A DNA stretch of 64,000 nt from Natrialba taiwanensis DSM 12281. Its GTDB lineage: Archaea; Halobacteriota; Halobacteria; Halobacteriales; Natrialbaceae. The DNA lies in the NCBI RefSeq assembly GCF_000337595.1, contig NZ_AOIL01000013.1:24623-88622 (forward strand). The letters are read 5' to 3'. Below the pieces are notes generated by a model, which worked only from the letters and a program-made list of their open reading frames with translations, made no database searches and was not told where the DNA came from. Position 1 is the first letter of the stretch, and each line of letters starts with the position of its first letter. Made by a program: the position numbers and the translations under genes. Positions 53,291-63,199 of this stretch are shown here, one piece after another.

Positions 53291-53506
53291 TCAGGCAAAC
53301 TCTGGGCGTTCGGTCGTGAGTTCGACATCTCCTGAGACGGTTTCTTCGTCGCATTCCTCGTCGTAAACGTACTGCCCGGTCGACCCACAGAGCGTACACT
53401 CGTACGTCTCGGAGAGTTCGTTGATCATTTCTCCGTCCTCGAAGTAGACGCGGCTCTGGGTGATCTGCAAGAACTGTGGGGTCTCACAGTTTGTACAGGT
53501 GATCAT
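53291..53506 (-). CDS. small zinc-ribbon protein
   Basis: A 71-residue protein with two CxxC pairs (ITCTNCETP at residues 2-10 and ECTLCGSTG at about 36-44), so it probably binds one zinc ion. The rest is acidic. Haloarchaea encode many such micro-proteins; no specific function can be given. Confidence 0.75.
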   Translation of the reverse strand: MITCTNCETPQFLQITQSRVYFEDGEMINELSETYECTLCGSTGQYVYDEECDEETVSGDVELTTERPEFA

Positions 53507-53921
53507 ATCCGACGGGTCACGTGCACCGGTTGTAGTTATCCGGCTTGTAACCGCTTGCCACGGTGTGCTATCGGGTTCTTACTCCCGTGGCGGACGATGA
53601 CTGAGAGTGTGTCACTATCGCTGCAGCCATTCGAGACGACGGCCGAGAAGAAACCGCCGTAAACCGGTCATAACCGCACGACGGGACCGGGTTCAATTCG
53701 AGGAAGTCTGGACTCAGTAACGGTCGAAAAACGATCGGTTAGTCATCGGTATCGAACTGTTAGTCACGTACTTCTCCTGCAGGTAGCGTCGGAAGTGACG
53801 GTGCTCGAACCGAGTCGGAGAACGGAGTGTCGCACTCCGATCAAGTGGTCGAGTGCAATACCGGTATAGTGCAGTGTAGCACACCATTTCGTGAGGTCCG
53901 GACCGTCGCTAGACTGCCCAG
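53507..53921. other. 415-nt intergenic region
   Basis: Located between two minus-strand genes. Sequence composition is less GC-biased than coding DNA, with short inverted segments such as GGAGTGTCGCACTCC at about 53825-53839. No RNA gene or mobile element is recognised. Confidence 0.4.
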
Positions 53922-54968
53922 TTATCTCTGCCCGTTCGACTCGAGTTCGACCGGGATTCGGTCACCGGTACGAGCAGCCTCGTACGCCGCGTCGGTCAGT
54001 GCCGTCACGCGGAGGGCATCGCGAGCCGTCGCAGGGGGCTCGGTTCCGTCGCGAATACTGTCGACGAATGCACCGGCGCGGGTCCGTTCCTGCCGATGAT
54101 CGATGTAGGGAACGTGTTCGCTTGCGTCCGTGTCGATCTCGAAGATCTCGCGGGATCCCCACTGCGTTCCTTCGAGATAGAGGGCTCCCCGGTCGTCCCA
54201 GCAGTGGATGTGCTCGCGGGTCGACGGCAGATCTCCGTGGAGCGAGACGGTTCCAGTCGCACCGTTCTCGAACCGAACGTCGAGGTGCGTACGGCGGTCG
54301 ACCCGCTGCTCGTCGTCGTGGAAGTCCATACTCGCCGCGACGGACTCGGGTTCGAGACCGGTCGTCCAGAGCATGCCATCGAGCAGGTGGCTACCGGTAT
54401 CGAAGAGAAACCCGCCGCCCGACAGGTCGGGATCGAGCCGCCACGTTCCGGCCGAATCCGCGATCCAGTCCTGCGTAATCGACGCCGTAACCCACCGCGG
54501 CGGGTCGGTCGCAAACCGCTCTCGCGCCCGCTGGAACGCGGTCTGGAGGTGGCGCTGGTAGCCAACCATCAGCGTTTGATCGGTTTGGTCGGCCCTGTCT
54601 ACGAGTTCGCGTGCGCGGTCCAGGTCGGTCGTGAGCGGCTTGTCGCAGTAGACGTGCAGGTCGCGATCGAGTGCGGCGACGACCTGGTCGTAGTGAAGCG
54701 TATGCGGCGTCCCGACGAGGACGGCGTCGAGTTCACAGTCGGGATCGTCGAGCATCGTCTCGTACTCGGTGTATCTGGTGGCGGGTGGAACGTCGAACTC
54801 GGTGCCGGCTGTCGCGAGGCGGTCCGTGTCGAGATCACAGACTGCTTGTATGGCGGCATCCGCGTGTCGATGGAACTGTCCACCGACGGTCGTGCCGATG
54901 TAGCCGAGACCGACGACACCGATGCGGATCGGTGTGTCCGAGTTCGGGGCCGACGCGTGAGCACACAT
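53922..54968 (-). CDS. Gfo/Idh/MocA family oxidoreductase (second copy)
   Basis: A 348-residue NAD(P)-dependent dehydrogenase. The Rossmann motif is IRIGVVGLGYIGTTVGGQFH, the EKP-equivalent is HVYCDKPLTTDLDRARELVD (Asp replaces Glu), and GGGFLFDTGSHLLDGMLW marks the catalytic Asp/His region. It is only distantly similar to the copy at 17978. The ATG at 54968 gives a 15-residue lead before the Rossmann fold; 54995 is an alternative. Probable sugar or polyol substrate. Confidence 0.87.
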   Translation of the reverse strand: MCAHASAPNSDTPIRIGVVGLGYIGTTVGGQFHRHADAAIQAVCDLDTDRLATAGTEFDVPPATRYTEYETMLDDPDCELDAVLVGTPHTLHYDQVVAALDRDLHVYCDKPLTTDLDRARELVDRADQTDQTLMVGYQRHLQTAFQRARERFATDPPRWVTASITQDWIADSAGTWRLDPDLSGGGFLFDTGSHLLDGMLWTTGLEPESVAASMDFHDDEQRVDRRTHLDVRFENGATGTVSLHGDLPSTREHIHCWDDRGALYLEGTQWGSREIFEIDTDASEHVPYIDHRQERTRAGAFVDSIRDGTEPPATARDALRVTALTDAAYEAARTGDRIPVELESNGQR

Positions 54969-55410
54969 GGAACGAGGGACGAGCCACGGAAGCATGTCTT
55001 TGACGGCGCTGGCGACCGTAAGCACTCGCCTAGACGATCGTAGGCAGTGATAACTAGTATGGGTTCCCGCTCGTCGGCTTGAACAGCGGGTGCGTAGTGC
55101 GCCAGTACGTCCGCAGTAGCGCCATCCTGTCGCTGGTTTGACGCCACTACGGGTGGGCAATTCGGTCCATAACAAAGGGGGACACCTGCAATTGTTCCAC
55201 GTGCGGGGATACACGCCCCGCCGGGTACGCGCTTGGCCCAGACACGACGCGCTGACCGCCGACTGCGTGCGTTCGTGCCCGGATCGCTCGGAAGTGGACT
55301 CGCCCCCGCTTCGAGTTAGCTCATGTCTCTCACACCAGGGTGGGCTCCCGCCCCCGCCCGGGTTATGTGTGGGTGTGTCTCACCCCATTCCCCTGTCTTC
55401 GACCTGCCGC
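54969..55410. other. 442-nt intergenic region
   Basis: Between two minus-strand dehydrogenase genes. It contains C-rich and GTG-rich patches (about 55330-55385) but no convincing gene, RNA or repeat array. Confidence 0.4.
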
Positions 55411-56472
55411 TCAGAACTCCGTAATGACCGGAATGCCGACCGTCTCGTAGTCGTCCATCGACGCGAGCGTGTCGGGTACCTCCTCGAGCGACAGCGTCTC
55501 GCCGATGATCTTGCTCGGGTCGAGCGTCCCCTCGCCGATCAGTTTGAACAGTTCCTGGTAGCGAACCAGCGGCATGCCGTGCGAGCCGTGGAAGTCGAGT
55601 TCTTTCATCGTTATCGCGTCGACGGGCAGTTCGATCTCGCCCTCCTCCTCGCCGGTCGTCAGGCCGACCTGGACGTGGGTCCCCCTCGTTCCCAGACTGG
55701 CGACGGAGTTCCGACAGGTTTCGGCGATGCCGAGCGCGTCGATCGAGACGTCGGCACCGCCGTCGGCGAGCGACCTGACCGCCCGCGCCGGATGCTCCAC
55801 CTCGGTCGAGTTCACCGTCGCGGCCGCGCCGAGTTCGCGGGCGCGCTCGAGTTTGTCGTCGCGAACGTCGACCGCGATCGGATGCGCGCCCAGCGCGTCG
55901 GCGATGTGAATCGCCGAGAGGCCGACGCCGCCGCAGCCGTGGACGACGACCCAGTCGCCGGGCCGGAGTTCCGCGCGGTCGGCGAGCGCGTGGTAGGCGG
56001 TCATGAACCGACAGCCGAGCCCGGCCATCTCGGTGAACTCGACGTCGTCGGGGAGTTTCACGCAGTTGAAGTCGGCCTCTCGAACGGGGAAGGCTTCGGC
56101 GAACGCACCCGGTGCAGCGCCGGAAAGTCCGAGCGGGACGACGGTCTCGCAGTTGTTCGCCCGCCCCTCGCGGCAGTGAGAGCAGGTTCCGTCGCCGAGG
56201 TGGAAGGGGACGGCGACCCGGTCGCCCTCCTGGAGCGTCTCGACGTTCTCGCCGACGGCCGAGACGATCCCCGCGGGCTCGTGCCCGAGGATCTGTCCCT
56301 CCGGGACCGATGCGCCGACCCAACTCCAGTCTCCCTGCCAGGCGTGCCAGTCGCTGCGACAGATGCCGCAGGCTTCGGTCTCGACGATAGCCTGATCGGG
56401 CTCCGGCTCCGGTTCCGGAACGTCCTCGATCTCCAGCGGTTCACCGTGCGTTTCGAGTACGGCAGCTCGCAT
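55411..56472 (-). CDS. zinc-dependent alcohol dehydrogenase
   Basis: A 353-residue medium-chain dehydrogenase. Catalytic zinc ligands are in ACGICRSDWHAW (Cys37-like) and ILGHEPAGIV (His, Glu). The structural zinc site is CSHCREGRANNC. The NAD-binding motif is VHGCGGVGLSAIHIADALGA near residue 175. It oxidises or reduces an alcohol/aldehyde pair; the substrate is unknown. The ATG at 56472 matches the family N-terminus MRAAVLE. Confidence 0.9.
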   Translation of the reverse strand: MRAAVLETHGEPLEIEDVPEPEPEPDQAIVETEACGICRSDWHAWQGDWSWVGASVPEGQILGHEPAGIVSAVGENVETLQEGDRVAVPFHLGDGTCSHCREGRANNCETVVPLGLSGAAPGAFAEAFPVREADFNCVKLPDDVEFTEMAGLGCRFMTAYHALADRAELRPGDWVVVHGCGGVGLSAIHIADALGAHPIAVDVRDDKLERARELGAAATVNSTEVEHPARAVRSLADGGADVSIDALGIAETCRNSVASLGTRGTHVQVGLTTGEEEGEIELPVDAITMKELDFHGSHGMPLVRYQELFKLIGEGTLDPSKIIGETLSLEEVPDTLASMDDYETVGIPVITEF

Positions 56473-56637
56473 GGTCCGGTGTTTTCTGATAATCATATAA
56501 AAATATGATAGATGGGCGTGATACTGCCGCTATTCCGTCGCGGTGTCACGGCTGTCCGTTCGTCTCCGAGCACCGGTAGCAACGACGGGCCAGCAATTAT
56601 ACCGCTCACCGGTGTAGCCGGAGGCGAGTGGCCCCCG

Positions 56638-56790
56638 ATGTCCGTGACCTGTGCAAACTGCGGCGAGGCCGACCTTCCAGTGCGCCGGTATCACGTCTAT
56701 CTCGCAACCGACGAGGTCGTCGAAGTCGATCTCTGCGAAGGCTGTCGCCACAAGTTCGTCACCGCACCCTGGGTCGAAGCCGTCGTGTGA
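56638..56790 (+). CDS. 50-residue zinc-finger micro-protein
   Basis: Two Cys pairs, CANCGE at residues 5-10 and CEGCRHKF at about 33-40, flank a beta segment (VRRYHVYLATDEVVEVDL). A single zinc site is likely. This is a common type of haloarchaeal micro-protein. It starts at the ATG at 56638; the upstream part of the frame lacks coding character. Confidence 0.7.
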   Translation: MSVTCANCGEADLPVRRYHVYLATDEVVEVDLCEGCRHKFVTAPWVEAVV

Positions 56791-56949
56791 ACTGCTCCGG
56801 ACCGATACGGACCGATCCGGACTGTTGGACGCCCGTTCCGGCGCAGTTGCGACCCGTCCTGTCCTGGGTTCCGCGGGAGATCGTCCCGGTAGACCGTCTG
56901 AACCGGCGTGAACCACAACACCTACGGTCGCCGTGCCGAACTCGTCTCT

Positions 56950-57414
56950 ATGCTCGACGTTGGCGAAGATGCTCCCGCGTTCGAACTGTCCAATCAGTCC
57001 GGTGAGTCCGTCAAGCGGTCGGATTTCGATGGCCAGCGACTCGTCGTGTACTTCTATCCACGCGCGAATACCGAAGGCTGTACCACCGAAGCCTGCGAGT
57101 TCAACGAGACGTTGTCGGCGTTCGACGACCACGACGTTGCGGTGGTCGGTATCAGCGACGACCCGGTCTCGGATCTGGCCACCTTCGCGGACGAGTACGA
57201 TCTGTCGTTCGATCTTCTCTCGGATGCAGACGGCGCGGTCGCGACGCAGTATGACTCCTACGGGGAGAAACAGATGTTTGGCAACACGTTCGATGGCGTC
57301 TTTCGGAACACGTACGTCGTCGGGCCTGACGGGACGATCGAGGCGGTCTACGAGAACGTGAGTCCGGACGGACACGCCGAGACGGTGCTCGAGGACATCA
57401 ATAGTACCAACTGA
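56950..57414 (+). CDS. bcp: peroxiredoxin, BCP/PrxQ type
   Basis: A 154-residue thiol peroxidase. The peroxidatic Cys44 and resolving Cys49 lie in TEGCTTEACEF, five residues apart as in atypical 2-Cys BCP/PrxQ enzymes. YFYPRANT precedes them, where most BCPs have YFYPKDNT/TPGCT. The enzyme reduces peroxides with thioredoxin-like partners in the cytoplasm. Confidence 0.93.
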   Translation: MLDVGEDAPAFELSNQSGESVKRSDFDGQRLVVYFYPRANTEGCTTEACEFNETLSAFDDHDVAVVGISDDPVSDLATFADEYDLSFDLLSDADGAVATQYDSYGEKQMFGNTFDGVFRNTYVVGPDGTIEAVYENVSPDGHAETVLEDINSTN

Positions 57415-57609
57415 AACGGTTTACACGCTGATCGCACAGCCATCGTACGATCAGGTGTGCACTGGCTTTCAGTGGCTACTATAGGCCGCGGTATACGAGA
57501 GCGGGCCCGCCGCGTGCCCGCCCTCTATCACTCACTCGTTGTCACTTTCTCGCGCGGAGCACTCACTCTCTGGCCGCACGCTTATCCACCGCGGGATGAA
57601 GGTAGTTAT

Positions 57610-58290
57610 ATGAGCGTGATGGGCGAGTTCACCGTCGATTCTACCGATTTTGCGCTTCATCACGCGCTGTCGTCTGCGCCGAGCATCGTCGTCGAGATCG
57701 AGCGCCTCGTCGCCACGACGCAGCATCGGCTCATGCCCTACTTCTGGGTCACCGGCGAGGAGCAAGAGCGGTTCGAACGGGCGTTCAGTGACGACCCGAC
57801 TATCAGGCACGCGACGAGGGTCGATCGCGTCGACGACGCCGTCCTCTACCGCGCAGAATGGACGGAGAACATCGAGACGATCATCTACGCGTACGTCGAG
57901 ATCGGCGCGACGATCCTCGAAGCGACGGGGACGAACGAATCCTGGGACCTGACGATGCGCTTCGACGACGAAAAGACGGTCTCGGCGTTTCACGAGTTCT
58001 GCCAAGAGAACGATGTCGAGTTCGAACTCGACCGACTCTACGAACAGAATCAGCCGATGGCGAGTTCACAGTACGGCTTAACGCCGATACAGCGGGAAAC
58101 GATCGTAACCGCCTACGAGGAGGGACTCTTCGACGTGCCACAGCAGACGACCATGACCGAACTGGCGGAGCAGTTAGGGATTACACAGCAGGCGCTGTCC
58201 AAGCGCCTCCATCACGCGGAGAAGAACCTTATCGGTAACGTCTTGACGGTCGGGCAGGTCGGCGAGGGTGACGATGCCGATGCCGGGTAA
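57610..58290 (+). CDS. bat-type helix-turn-helix (HTH-10) regulator
   Basis: A 226-residue protein. The C-terminal HTH-10 domain reads YGLTPIQRETIVTAYEEGLF, DVPQQTTMTELAEQLGITQQ and ALSKRLHHAEKNLIGNVL. The N-terminal 150 residues form the MmyB/bat-like sensory half. The ATG at 57610 is preceded by CGCTTATCC at about 57579. It lies downstream of bcp and upstream of another small regulator, but the targets are not evident. Confidence 0.85.
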   Translation: MSVMGEFTVDSTDFALHHALSSAPSIVVEIERLVATTQHRLMPYFWVTGEEQERFERAFSDDPTIRHATRVDRVDDAVLYRAEWTENIETIIYAYVEIGATILEATGTNESWDLTMRFDDEKTVSAFHEFCQENDVEFELDRLYEQNQPMASSQYGLTPIQRETIVTAYEEGLFDVPQQTTMTELAEQLGITQQALSKRLHHAEKNLIGNVLTVGQVGEGDDADAG

Positions 58291-58357
58291 CTATACTTAA
58301 ATGACGATATATACAACCCCGCCACTCTTTTCGCTAAGCCAAATATGAACACGTAGC

Positions 58358-58711
58358 ATGAGCGAACTCCGATCCGATCACGGAGACGTTGAGACGGTGT
58401 TTACGATGCTCGCAGACGACCGGTGTCGGTACGTTCTCCGGTGTCTTACCGAGCACGAGACACCGATTTCGCTCGCTGAGCTGGCTACCGAAGTAGCCAT
58501 CCGAGAACACGGGACAAGACCGGCCGACATTCCAGCGGACGACACGAAACAGATCCACGTCACGCTGTATCACAAGTACATCCCGAAACTGGCAGCGGCC
58601 GGCTTCGTCACCTACGACTCGGACCGAGGCCGTGTCGACACGGTCGAGTCATTCGGCGCGGATATTCCAGCCGTACTCGAGGCTGTCTCGCGCTCGACCG
58701 ACGCTCACTAA
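58358..58711 (+). CDS. winged-helix protein, DUF7344-like
   Basis: A 117-residue small DNA-binding protein. MLADDRCRYVLRCLTEHETP is followed by ISLAELATEVAIREHG and HVTLYHKYIPKLAAAGFVTY, the typical helix-turn-wing of haloarchaeal DUF7344/wHTH proteins. The wing continues as DSDRGRVDTVESFG. Probably a transcription regulator acting as a dimer. Confidence 0.82.
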   Translation: MSELRSDHGDVETVFTMLADDRCRYVLRCLTEHETPISLAELATEVAIREHGTRPADIPADDTKQIHVTLYHKYIPKLAAAGFVTYDSDRGRVDTVESFGADIPAVLEAVSRSTDAH

Positions 58712-58816
58712 CGCACCCGCTTCGGGTACGACTACAACGTGTACTCGACGGCGACCGGACCACCTGCACTGGTCGTCGCAGTGAAAATCCGCGTCGAAGG
58801 TGGCGGTCGAGTTGCG

Positions 58817-61081
58817 TTACTGGAACGTCCGTCCCAGTTGCTCCTCTTCCTGACCCGGTTCTGCCTGCTGGAACTGCTGTTCGATATCCTCGTAGCGCTC
58901 GCGCGTTTCGGGCGTCACACTCGCCTGGACTTCATCGAGCGCGTGCTCGAAGTGCTCCTTGCTGATACGAACGTTCCCGACCGAATCGTCGATATCCTCC
59001 GGCTCGACCGAGTTGATGAACTCGCGGCTGGCGGCCATCGAGGCCTCGCGGCAGACGGCTTCGATGTCGGCACCGACGTACCCCTCCGTCTCTTCGGCGA
59101 GCCAGTCGAGTTCAACGGCGTCGGCGAGCGGCTTGTCTCGCGTGTGGACCTCGAAGATGCGCTCGCGGGCCGCTTCATCGGGGACGGGGACGTGGACGTG
59201 CCGGTCTAGACGTCCCGGCCGCAGCAGGGCGGTATCGATAAGGTCCGGTCGGTTCGTCGTTGCGATGACGACGACGTCCTCGAGTTCCTCTAGCCCATCG
59301 AGTTCGGTCAGCAGTTGGGAGACGACGCGTTCGCCGACGCCGGAGTCGCCCTGTCGCTGGCCGCGTTCGCCGGCGATGGAGTCGATTTCGTCGAAGAAGA
59401 TCACGGTCGGAGCGTTCGACCGGGCCTTCTCGAAGATTTCGCGGACGCCGCGTTCGGATTCGCCGACGTACTTGTTCAGGAGTTCGGGGCCTTTGATCGA
59501 GATGAAGTTCGACTGGGCCTCGTTGGCGACGGCCTTTGCGAGCAGGGTTTTCCCGGTGCCGGGCGGGCCGTACATGAGGACGCCCTTCGCGGCCTGCATG
59601 TCCATCTGCTCGAAGACCTGTGGGTAGTCGAGGGGCCACTGGATCGTCTCGCGCAGGCGCTCTTTGGTGTTTTCGAGCCCGCCGACGTCGTTCCAGGTCA
59701 CGTCGGGGACTTCGACGAAGACCTCGCGCATCGCCGAGGGCTGGATGCCCTTGAGCGCCTCCTTGAGGTCTCCTTCGGTGACTTGGAGCGTCTCGAGGAC
59801 TTCGGCGTCGATTTCCTGTTCTTCGAGATCGAGGTCCGGCCGGATGCGCCGAAGCGCGTTCATCGCGCTCTCGCGGGTGAGCGACTCGATGTCGGCACCG
59901 ACGAACCCGTGGGTGTTCTCGGCGTAGCGGTCGAGATCGATCTCGTCTTCTAGGGGCATCCCGCGGGTGTGGACCTGCAGGATTTCCTTGCGGCCGTCTT
60001 TATCCGGGACGCCGATTTCGATCTCGCGGTCGAAGCGCCCGCCGCGTCGCAGCGCGGGATCGATGTCGTCAAGCCGGTTGGTCGCCGCGATGACGGTGAC
60101 CCGGCCGCGCTCTTCGAGGCCGTCCATGAGCGAGAGGAGCTGTGCGACCACACGACGCTCGACGTCGCCGCCGGCTTCCTCGCGTTTGGCGGCGATGGAG
60201 TCGAGTTCGTCGATGAAGATGATGGCGGGGGCGTTCTCCTCCGCGTCTTCGAAGACCTCGCGGAGTTGCTCTTCGGACTCGCCGTAGTACTTCGACATGA
60301 TCTCCGGACCGGAGATGGTCTGGAAGTGGGCGTCGATTTCGTTGGCGACGGCTTTGGCCATGAGCGTCTTGCCGGTACCCGGCGGGCCGTGGAGCAGGAC
60401 GCCCTTTGGCGGTTCGATGCCGAGTTGCTGGAACAGCTCGGGGTGGCGCATCGGCAGTTCGATCATCTCCCGGACCTGGTCGAGTTCGTCGTCCAGGCCG
60501 CCGATGTCCTCGTAGGTGACGTTCGGGATGCCCTCGGCACCGGGCTCGCCGCCGGAGCTGACCTGTTCGGCCGGCGTCTCGGAGATGTCGATGGTCGTCG
60601 AGTCGGTGATGACGACGGTGCCCGAGGGCGAGGTGCTCGCGATCTTGAGCGGGACCGACTGGCCGGAGCTGGCCATCGGCCCGAACGAGAGCGAGAAGGG
60701 GACCGTCTGCCCCTCGGTGACGGCCTGGCCGCTCAGTTTATCGCGGACGAGCGGGCCGATGTCACCGCGGATACGGAGGTTCTGCGGAAGTGCAACGGTG
60801 ACGGAGGTTGCGGGATTGACGTCGGCGGGTTCGACCGAGACTCGGTCGTCGATACCGACATCGGCCTCCTGTCGAAGGCGGCCGTCGATTCGGACGATTC
60901 CCCGGCCCTCGTCTTCGGGATAGCCCGGCCAGACGCGAGCGACGGCCTGACTATCATCGCTTCCCTCGATGAGGATGTAATCCCCGTTCTCGAGGTCCAG
61001 TTCGCGCATCGAGACGCGGTCGATGGCGGCCAGTCCGCGCCCTGCATCCTTCTGCTTGAGTGGTTTGACAGTGAGTTTCAT
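58817..61081 (-). CDS. Cdc48/VAT family AAA+ ATPase
   Basis: A 754-residue double AAA+ unfoldase. Residues 1-170 form the double-psi beta-barrel N-domain. D1 Walker A is [18 protein letters not shown] at about 231-248, with Walker [13 protein letters not shown]2 carries [17 protein letters not shown] at about residue 507 and [12 protein letters not shown]. The C-terminus is acidic and Gln/Glu-rich. It extracts and unfolds proteins for the proteasome or SAMP-linked pathways (family knowledge). The ATG overlaps the upstream DUF7127 gene by 4 nt, so the two are translationally coupled. Confidence 0.96.
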   Translation of the reverse strand: MKLTVKPLKQKDAGRGLAAIDRVSMRELDLENGDYILIEGSDDSQAVARVWPGYPEDEGRGIVRIDGRLRQEADVGIDDRVSVEPADVNPATSVTVALPQNLRIRGDIGPLVRDKLSGQAVTEGQTVPFSLSFGPMASSGQSVPLKIASTSPSGTVVITDSTTIDISETPAEQVSSGGEPGAEGIPNVTYEDIGGLDDELDQVREMIELPMRHPELFQQLGIEPPKGVLLHGPPGTGKTLMAKAVANEIDAHFQTISGPEIMSKYYGESEEQLREVFEDAEENAPAIIFIDELDSIAAKREEAGGDVERRVVAQLLSLMDGLEERGRVTVIAATNRLDDIDPALRRGGRFDREIEIGVPDKDGRKEILQVHTRGMPLEDEIDLDRYAENTHGFVGADIESLTRESAMNALRRIRPDLDLEEQEIDAEVLETLQVTEGDLKEALKGIQPSAMREVFVEVPDVTWNDVGGLENTKERLRETIQWPLDYPQVFEQMDMQAAKGVLMYGPPGTGKTLLAKAVANEAQSNFISIKGPELLNKYVGESERGVREIFEKARSNAPTVIFFDEIDSIAGERGQRQGDSGVGERVVSQLLTELDGLEELEDVVVIATTNRPDLIDTALLRPGRLDRHVHVPVPDEAARERIFEVHTRDKPLADAVELDWLAEETEGYVGADIEAVCREASMAASREFINSVEPEDIDDSVGNVRISKEHFEHALDEVQASVTPETRERYEDIEQQFQQAEPGQEEEQLGRTFQ

Positions 61082-61326
61082 CGGTCGCCCTCCACTTCGA
61101 TAGTGAGCACCCCGTTTTTGATAAACGTATGCGCGTCGTCTGCACCGTCGGGGAGGTCCATCTCGTACTGTTCGCCGTCGATGACGGCGAGGACCGTGCT
61201 ATCGACGACATCGACCGAGGCGTCGGCCGACGCCGCTCCGAAGTCGACGGCAAAGACCACGGCGTCGTCGTACTCGTATCGACGGGCGACCTGCTGTTCG
61301 CTGTTGGTAAATTGGTCGAGGTTCAT
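61078..61326 (-). CDS. DUF7127, Hsp20-like small protein coupled to Cdc48
   Basis: An 82-residue protein with a beta-rich Hsp20-like core ([20 protein letters not shown]) ending in [15 protein letters not shown], the characteristic NGVLT strand of the alpha-crystallin fold. It lacks the full 90-residue alpha-crystallin domain. Its stop overlaps the cdc48 start by 4 nt and both share the TATA box at 61356, so the product is probably a Cdc48 adaptor or chaperone partner (inference). Confidence 0.85.
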   Translation of the reverse strand: MNLDQFTNSEQQVARRYEYDDAVVFAVDFGAASADASVDVVDSTVLAVIDGEQYEMDLPDGADDAHTFIKNGVLTIEVEGDR

Positions 61327-61355
61327 TCGTTGACTAACCCAACGTAATCGCTACT

Positions 61356-61365
61356 CCTATAAAAG
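61356..61365 (-). promoter_or_regulatory. TATA box for the DUF7127-cdc48 unit
   Basis: On the minus strand CTTTTATAGG is a near-consensus TATA element 30-39 nt upstream of the ATG at 61326. Confidence 0.6.
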
Positions 61366-61490
61366 AGTTGCCCCAACAAACCCGGGGACGTGAAGGTGAT
61401 TACGGAAAGACCGTTGTTCGTAGTTCACACCGTTTCGACCCGCGCGAGGAAGCCGGTGACTTTTCCCGGTTCGCGCTCTCAGATCCGCGC

Positions 61491-62363
61491 ATGATCGACG
61501 ACGAGAACGACGAGCGGCCGGTTCTCGACAACCACCTCCACCTCGATCCGGACGCCCACCGCGGCATCGACGCCGTCCGAGACTTCGCCCGACTCGGCGG
61601 CACGCACCTCCTCGTGGTGAACAAACCCTCCTGGCACCTCGGCGTCGAGGCTGATACCGGCGAGGACTTCCGCCCCGTCTTCGAGCGCACCATCGACATC
61701 GTCGCGGACGCCTCGACTGAACTCCCCGGTCGCGCCTGGCCCGTCCTCGGCGTTCACCCCGGCCTGATCTCGCGACTGGTCGACGACCGCGGCTACAGTC
61801 CGGACGCGGCCCGCGAGATCATGCAAGGCGGGCTCGATGTGGCCGCCGAGTTCGTCGCGCGCGGCGAGGCCCTCGCGCTGAAATCCGGACGGCCACACTA
61901 CGACGTCTCCGAGGCCGTCTGGGACGCCTCGAACGCCGTCATGTGTCACGCCTTCGAGCACGGGAGTGAACTCGGCTGCGCGGTCCAGCTCCACGCGGAG
62001 GCGACCGAGGACATGACCGCGGTCGCGAAGTGGGCCGAGGACCGCGGGCTGCCCGCGCACAAGGTCGTCAAACACTACGCCGCCGGCCGGTTGGACGGGC
62101 CGACGCCGAGCGTCATGAGCGACAAGGACCGGCTCGAGCGCGCGGCCGAGCGCGCAGTCGAGCACGATGCGCCGTTTCTGATGGAAACGGACTACGTCGA
62201 CGACCCTGACCGTCCCGGAGCCGTCCTCGGACCGAAGACCGTCCCTCGCCGCGTCCGATGGCTACTCGAAGCGGGCCACGAGCAAGCGGTGCACACGGCA
62301 CACGTCGACACACCTGCACTCGTTTACGGGATCGATACGGAAGGAACGCTCGAGCGGGCATAA
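61491..62363 (+). CDS. TatD-like metal-dependent hydrolase
   Basis: A 290-residue TIM-barrel hydrolase. The N-terminal metal motif is DNHLHLDPDAHRG; VLGVHPGLISRLV, VQLHAEATEDMTAV, KVVKHYAAGR and FLMETDYVDDP provide the later His and Asp ligands. It resembles archaeal TatD-type nucleases but the archaeal branch is not biochemically defined. The ATG at 61491 is about 40 codons into the open frame and fits the family start. Confidence 0.85.
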   Translation: MIDDENDERPVLDNHLHLDPDAHRGIDAVRDFARLGGTHLLVVNKPSWHLGVEADTGEDFRPVFERTIDIVADASTELPGRAWPVLGVHPGLISRLVDDRGYSPDAAREIMQGGLDVAAEFVARGEALALKSGRPHYDVSEAVWDASNAVMCHAFEHGSELGCAVQLHAEATEDMTAVAKWAEDRGLPAHKVVKHYAAGRLDGPTPSVMSDKDRLERAAERAVEHDAPFLMETDYVDDPDRPGAVLGPKTVPRRVRWLLEAGHEQAVHTAHVDTPALVYGIDTEGTLERA

Positions 62364-62439
62364 ACGCCGCTGCAGCGGTTCTGTCGAGACGACGTACAGG
62401 TAGAGAAAGGCATTTCAAGCGGCCGGTGTAGGTGTCTGT

Positions 62440-63018
62440 ATGAGCAATCCCCCGACCGAGTACTACTCGGAGGAACGCTGGCAGAACTGGATCGATCGCA
62501 TCAAAGACGAAGAGATCGATCCCGAGGACGAGTCATCGGCGCGACTCCTGCTCAATCTGCAGGATGATACGGCAATCGCCGTCGCAAAGATCGTCGCCGC
62601 CTACGACGACGGGGACCTCGGAGAAGAGGAAGCGCTCGAAGAGATCAACGACGTCCGCGAAATCGTCCTGAGCGAGGTCGACATCGAAGACGAGGAAAAA
62701 CTGATCCTCGTCGACGGCGTCCAGACGAGCCTCGTCTGCGTCTTCTTCGCCGCCGAAGAGTTCATCGCAAACGGCCCCGCCGAAGACGGGAGCGTCAGCG
62801 ACTACCTCGGCGCTGCTGCCGACGCCGAAGCCGAGGAAGACTTAGATGCCGCGCTCGGCTACGCCGCCCAGGCCGGCACCCTCATCATCGACGACGCTGA
62901 ACTCGACATGACCGTCGCAGAAGACCTCGAGTACGGCCTCGTCACGGAGTGGATCAACGGTCTCGACAGCCTCCAGAGTGCGATGAGCGATCCCGAAGTC
63001 GTCGAAGAAGACGAGTAG
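62440..63018 (+). CDS. DUF2150 family protein
   Basis: A 192-residue acidic, almost all-helical protein conserved in haloarchaea and methanogens (DUF2150). Segments include EERWQNWIDRIKDEEIDP, ILVDGVQTSLVCVFFAAEEF and LEYGLVTEWINGLDSLQSAM. It has no catalytic motif and its role is unknown. Confidence 0.85.
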   Translation: MSNPPTEYYSEERWQNWIDRIKDEEIDPEDESSARLLLNLQDDTAIAVAKIVAAYDDGDLGEEEALEEINDVREIVLSEVDIEDEEKLILVDGVQTSLVCVFFAAEEFIANGPAEDGSVSDYLGAAADAEAEEDLDAALGYAAQAGTLIIDDAELDMTVAEDLEYGLVTEWINGLDSLQSAMSDPEVVEEDE

Positions 63019-63171
63019 CGCCGCACTCGAAGCGAGTTTTCTGCCTCCGACATTCGTGGTCCGCTGGCCGAGTTCAGTTCGGCGAGCGCGCCGAGCGCCC
63101 GCCAGAAGTTAAGTGCGAGTGTCAACATTGGCCGCGAGTCCGTCAATTGTCGAATCTTCGAACGACAATAC

Positions 63172-63178
63172 CATATAG
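63172..63178 (+). promoter_or_regulatory. TATA-like box for HMG-CoA synthase
   Basis: CATATAG lies 22-28 nt upstream of the ATG at 63200. Confidence 0.45.
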
Positions 63179-63199
63179 CTCGCTGTATAGTGTGGGGGT

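Noticed and set aside
53507..53921. Possible RNase P RNA or other structural RNA (GAGGAAGTCTGGACTC near 53700)
   Set aside because: The short match lacks the surrounding conserved regions expected of RNase P RNA, and no tRNA-like or 7S-like structure was found in this or other gaps.
54969..55410. Possible extra gene upstream of the second Gfo/Idh gene
   Set aside because: No start codon with a promoter or coding-like codon use; frames extending here are low-quality extensions of neighbouring genes.
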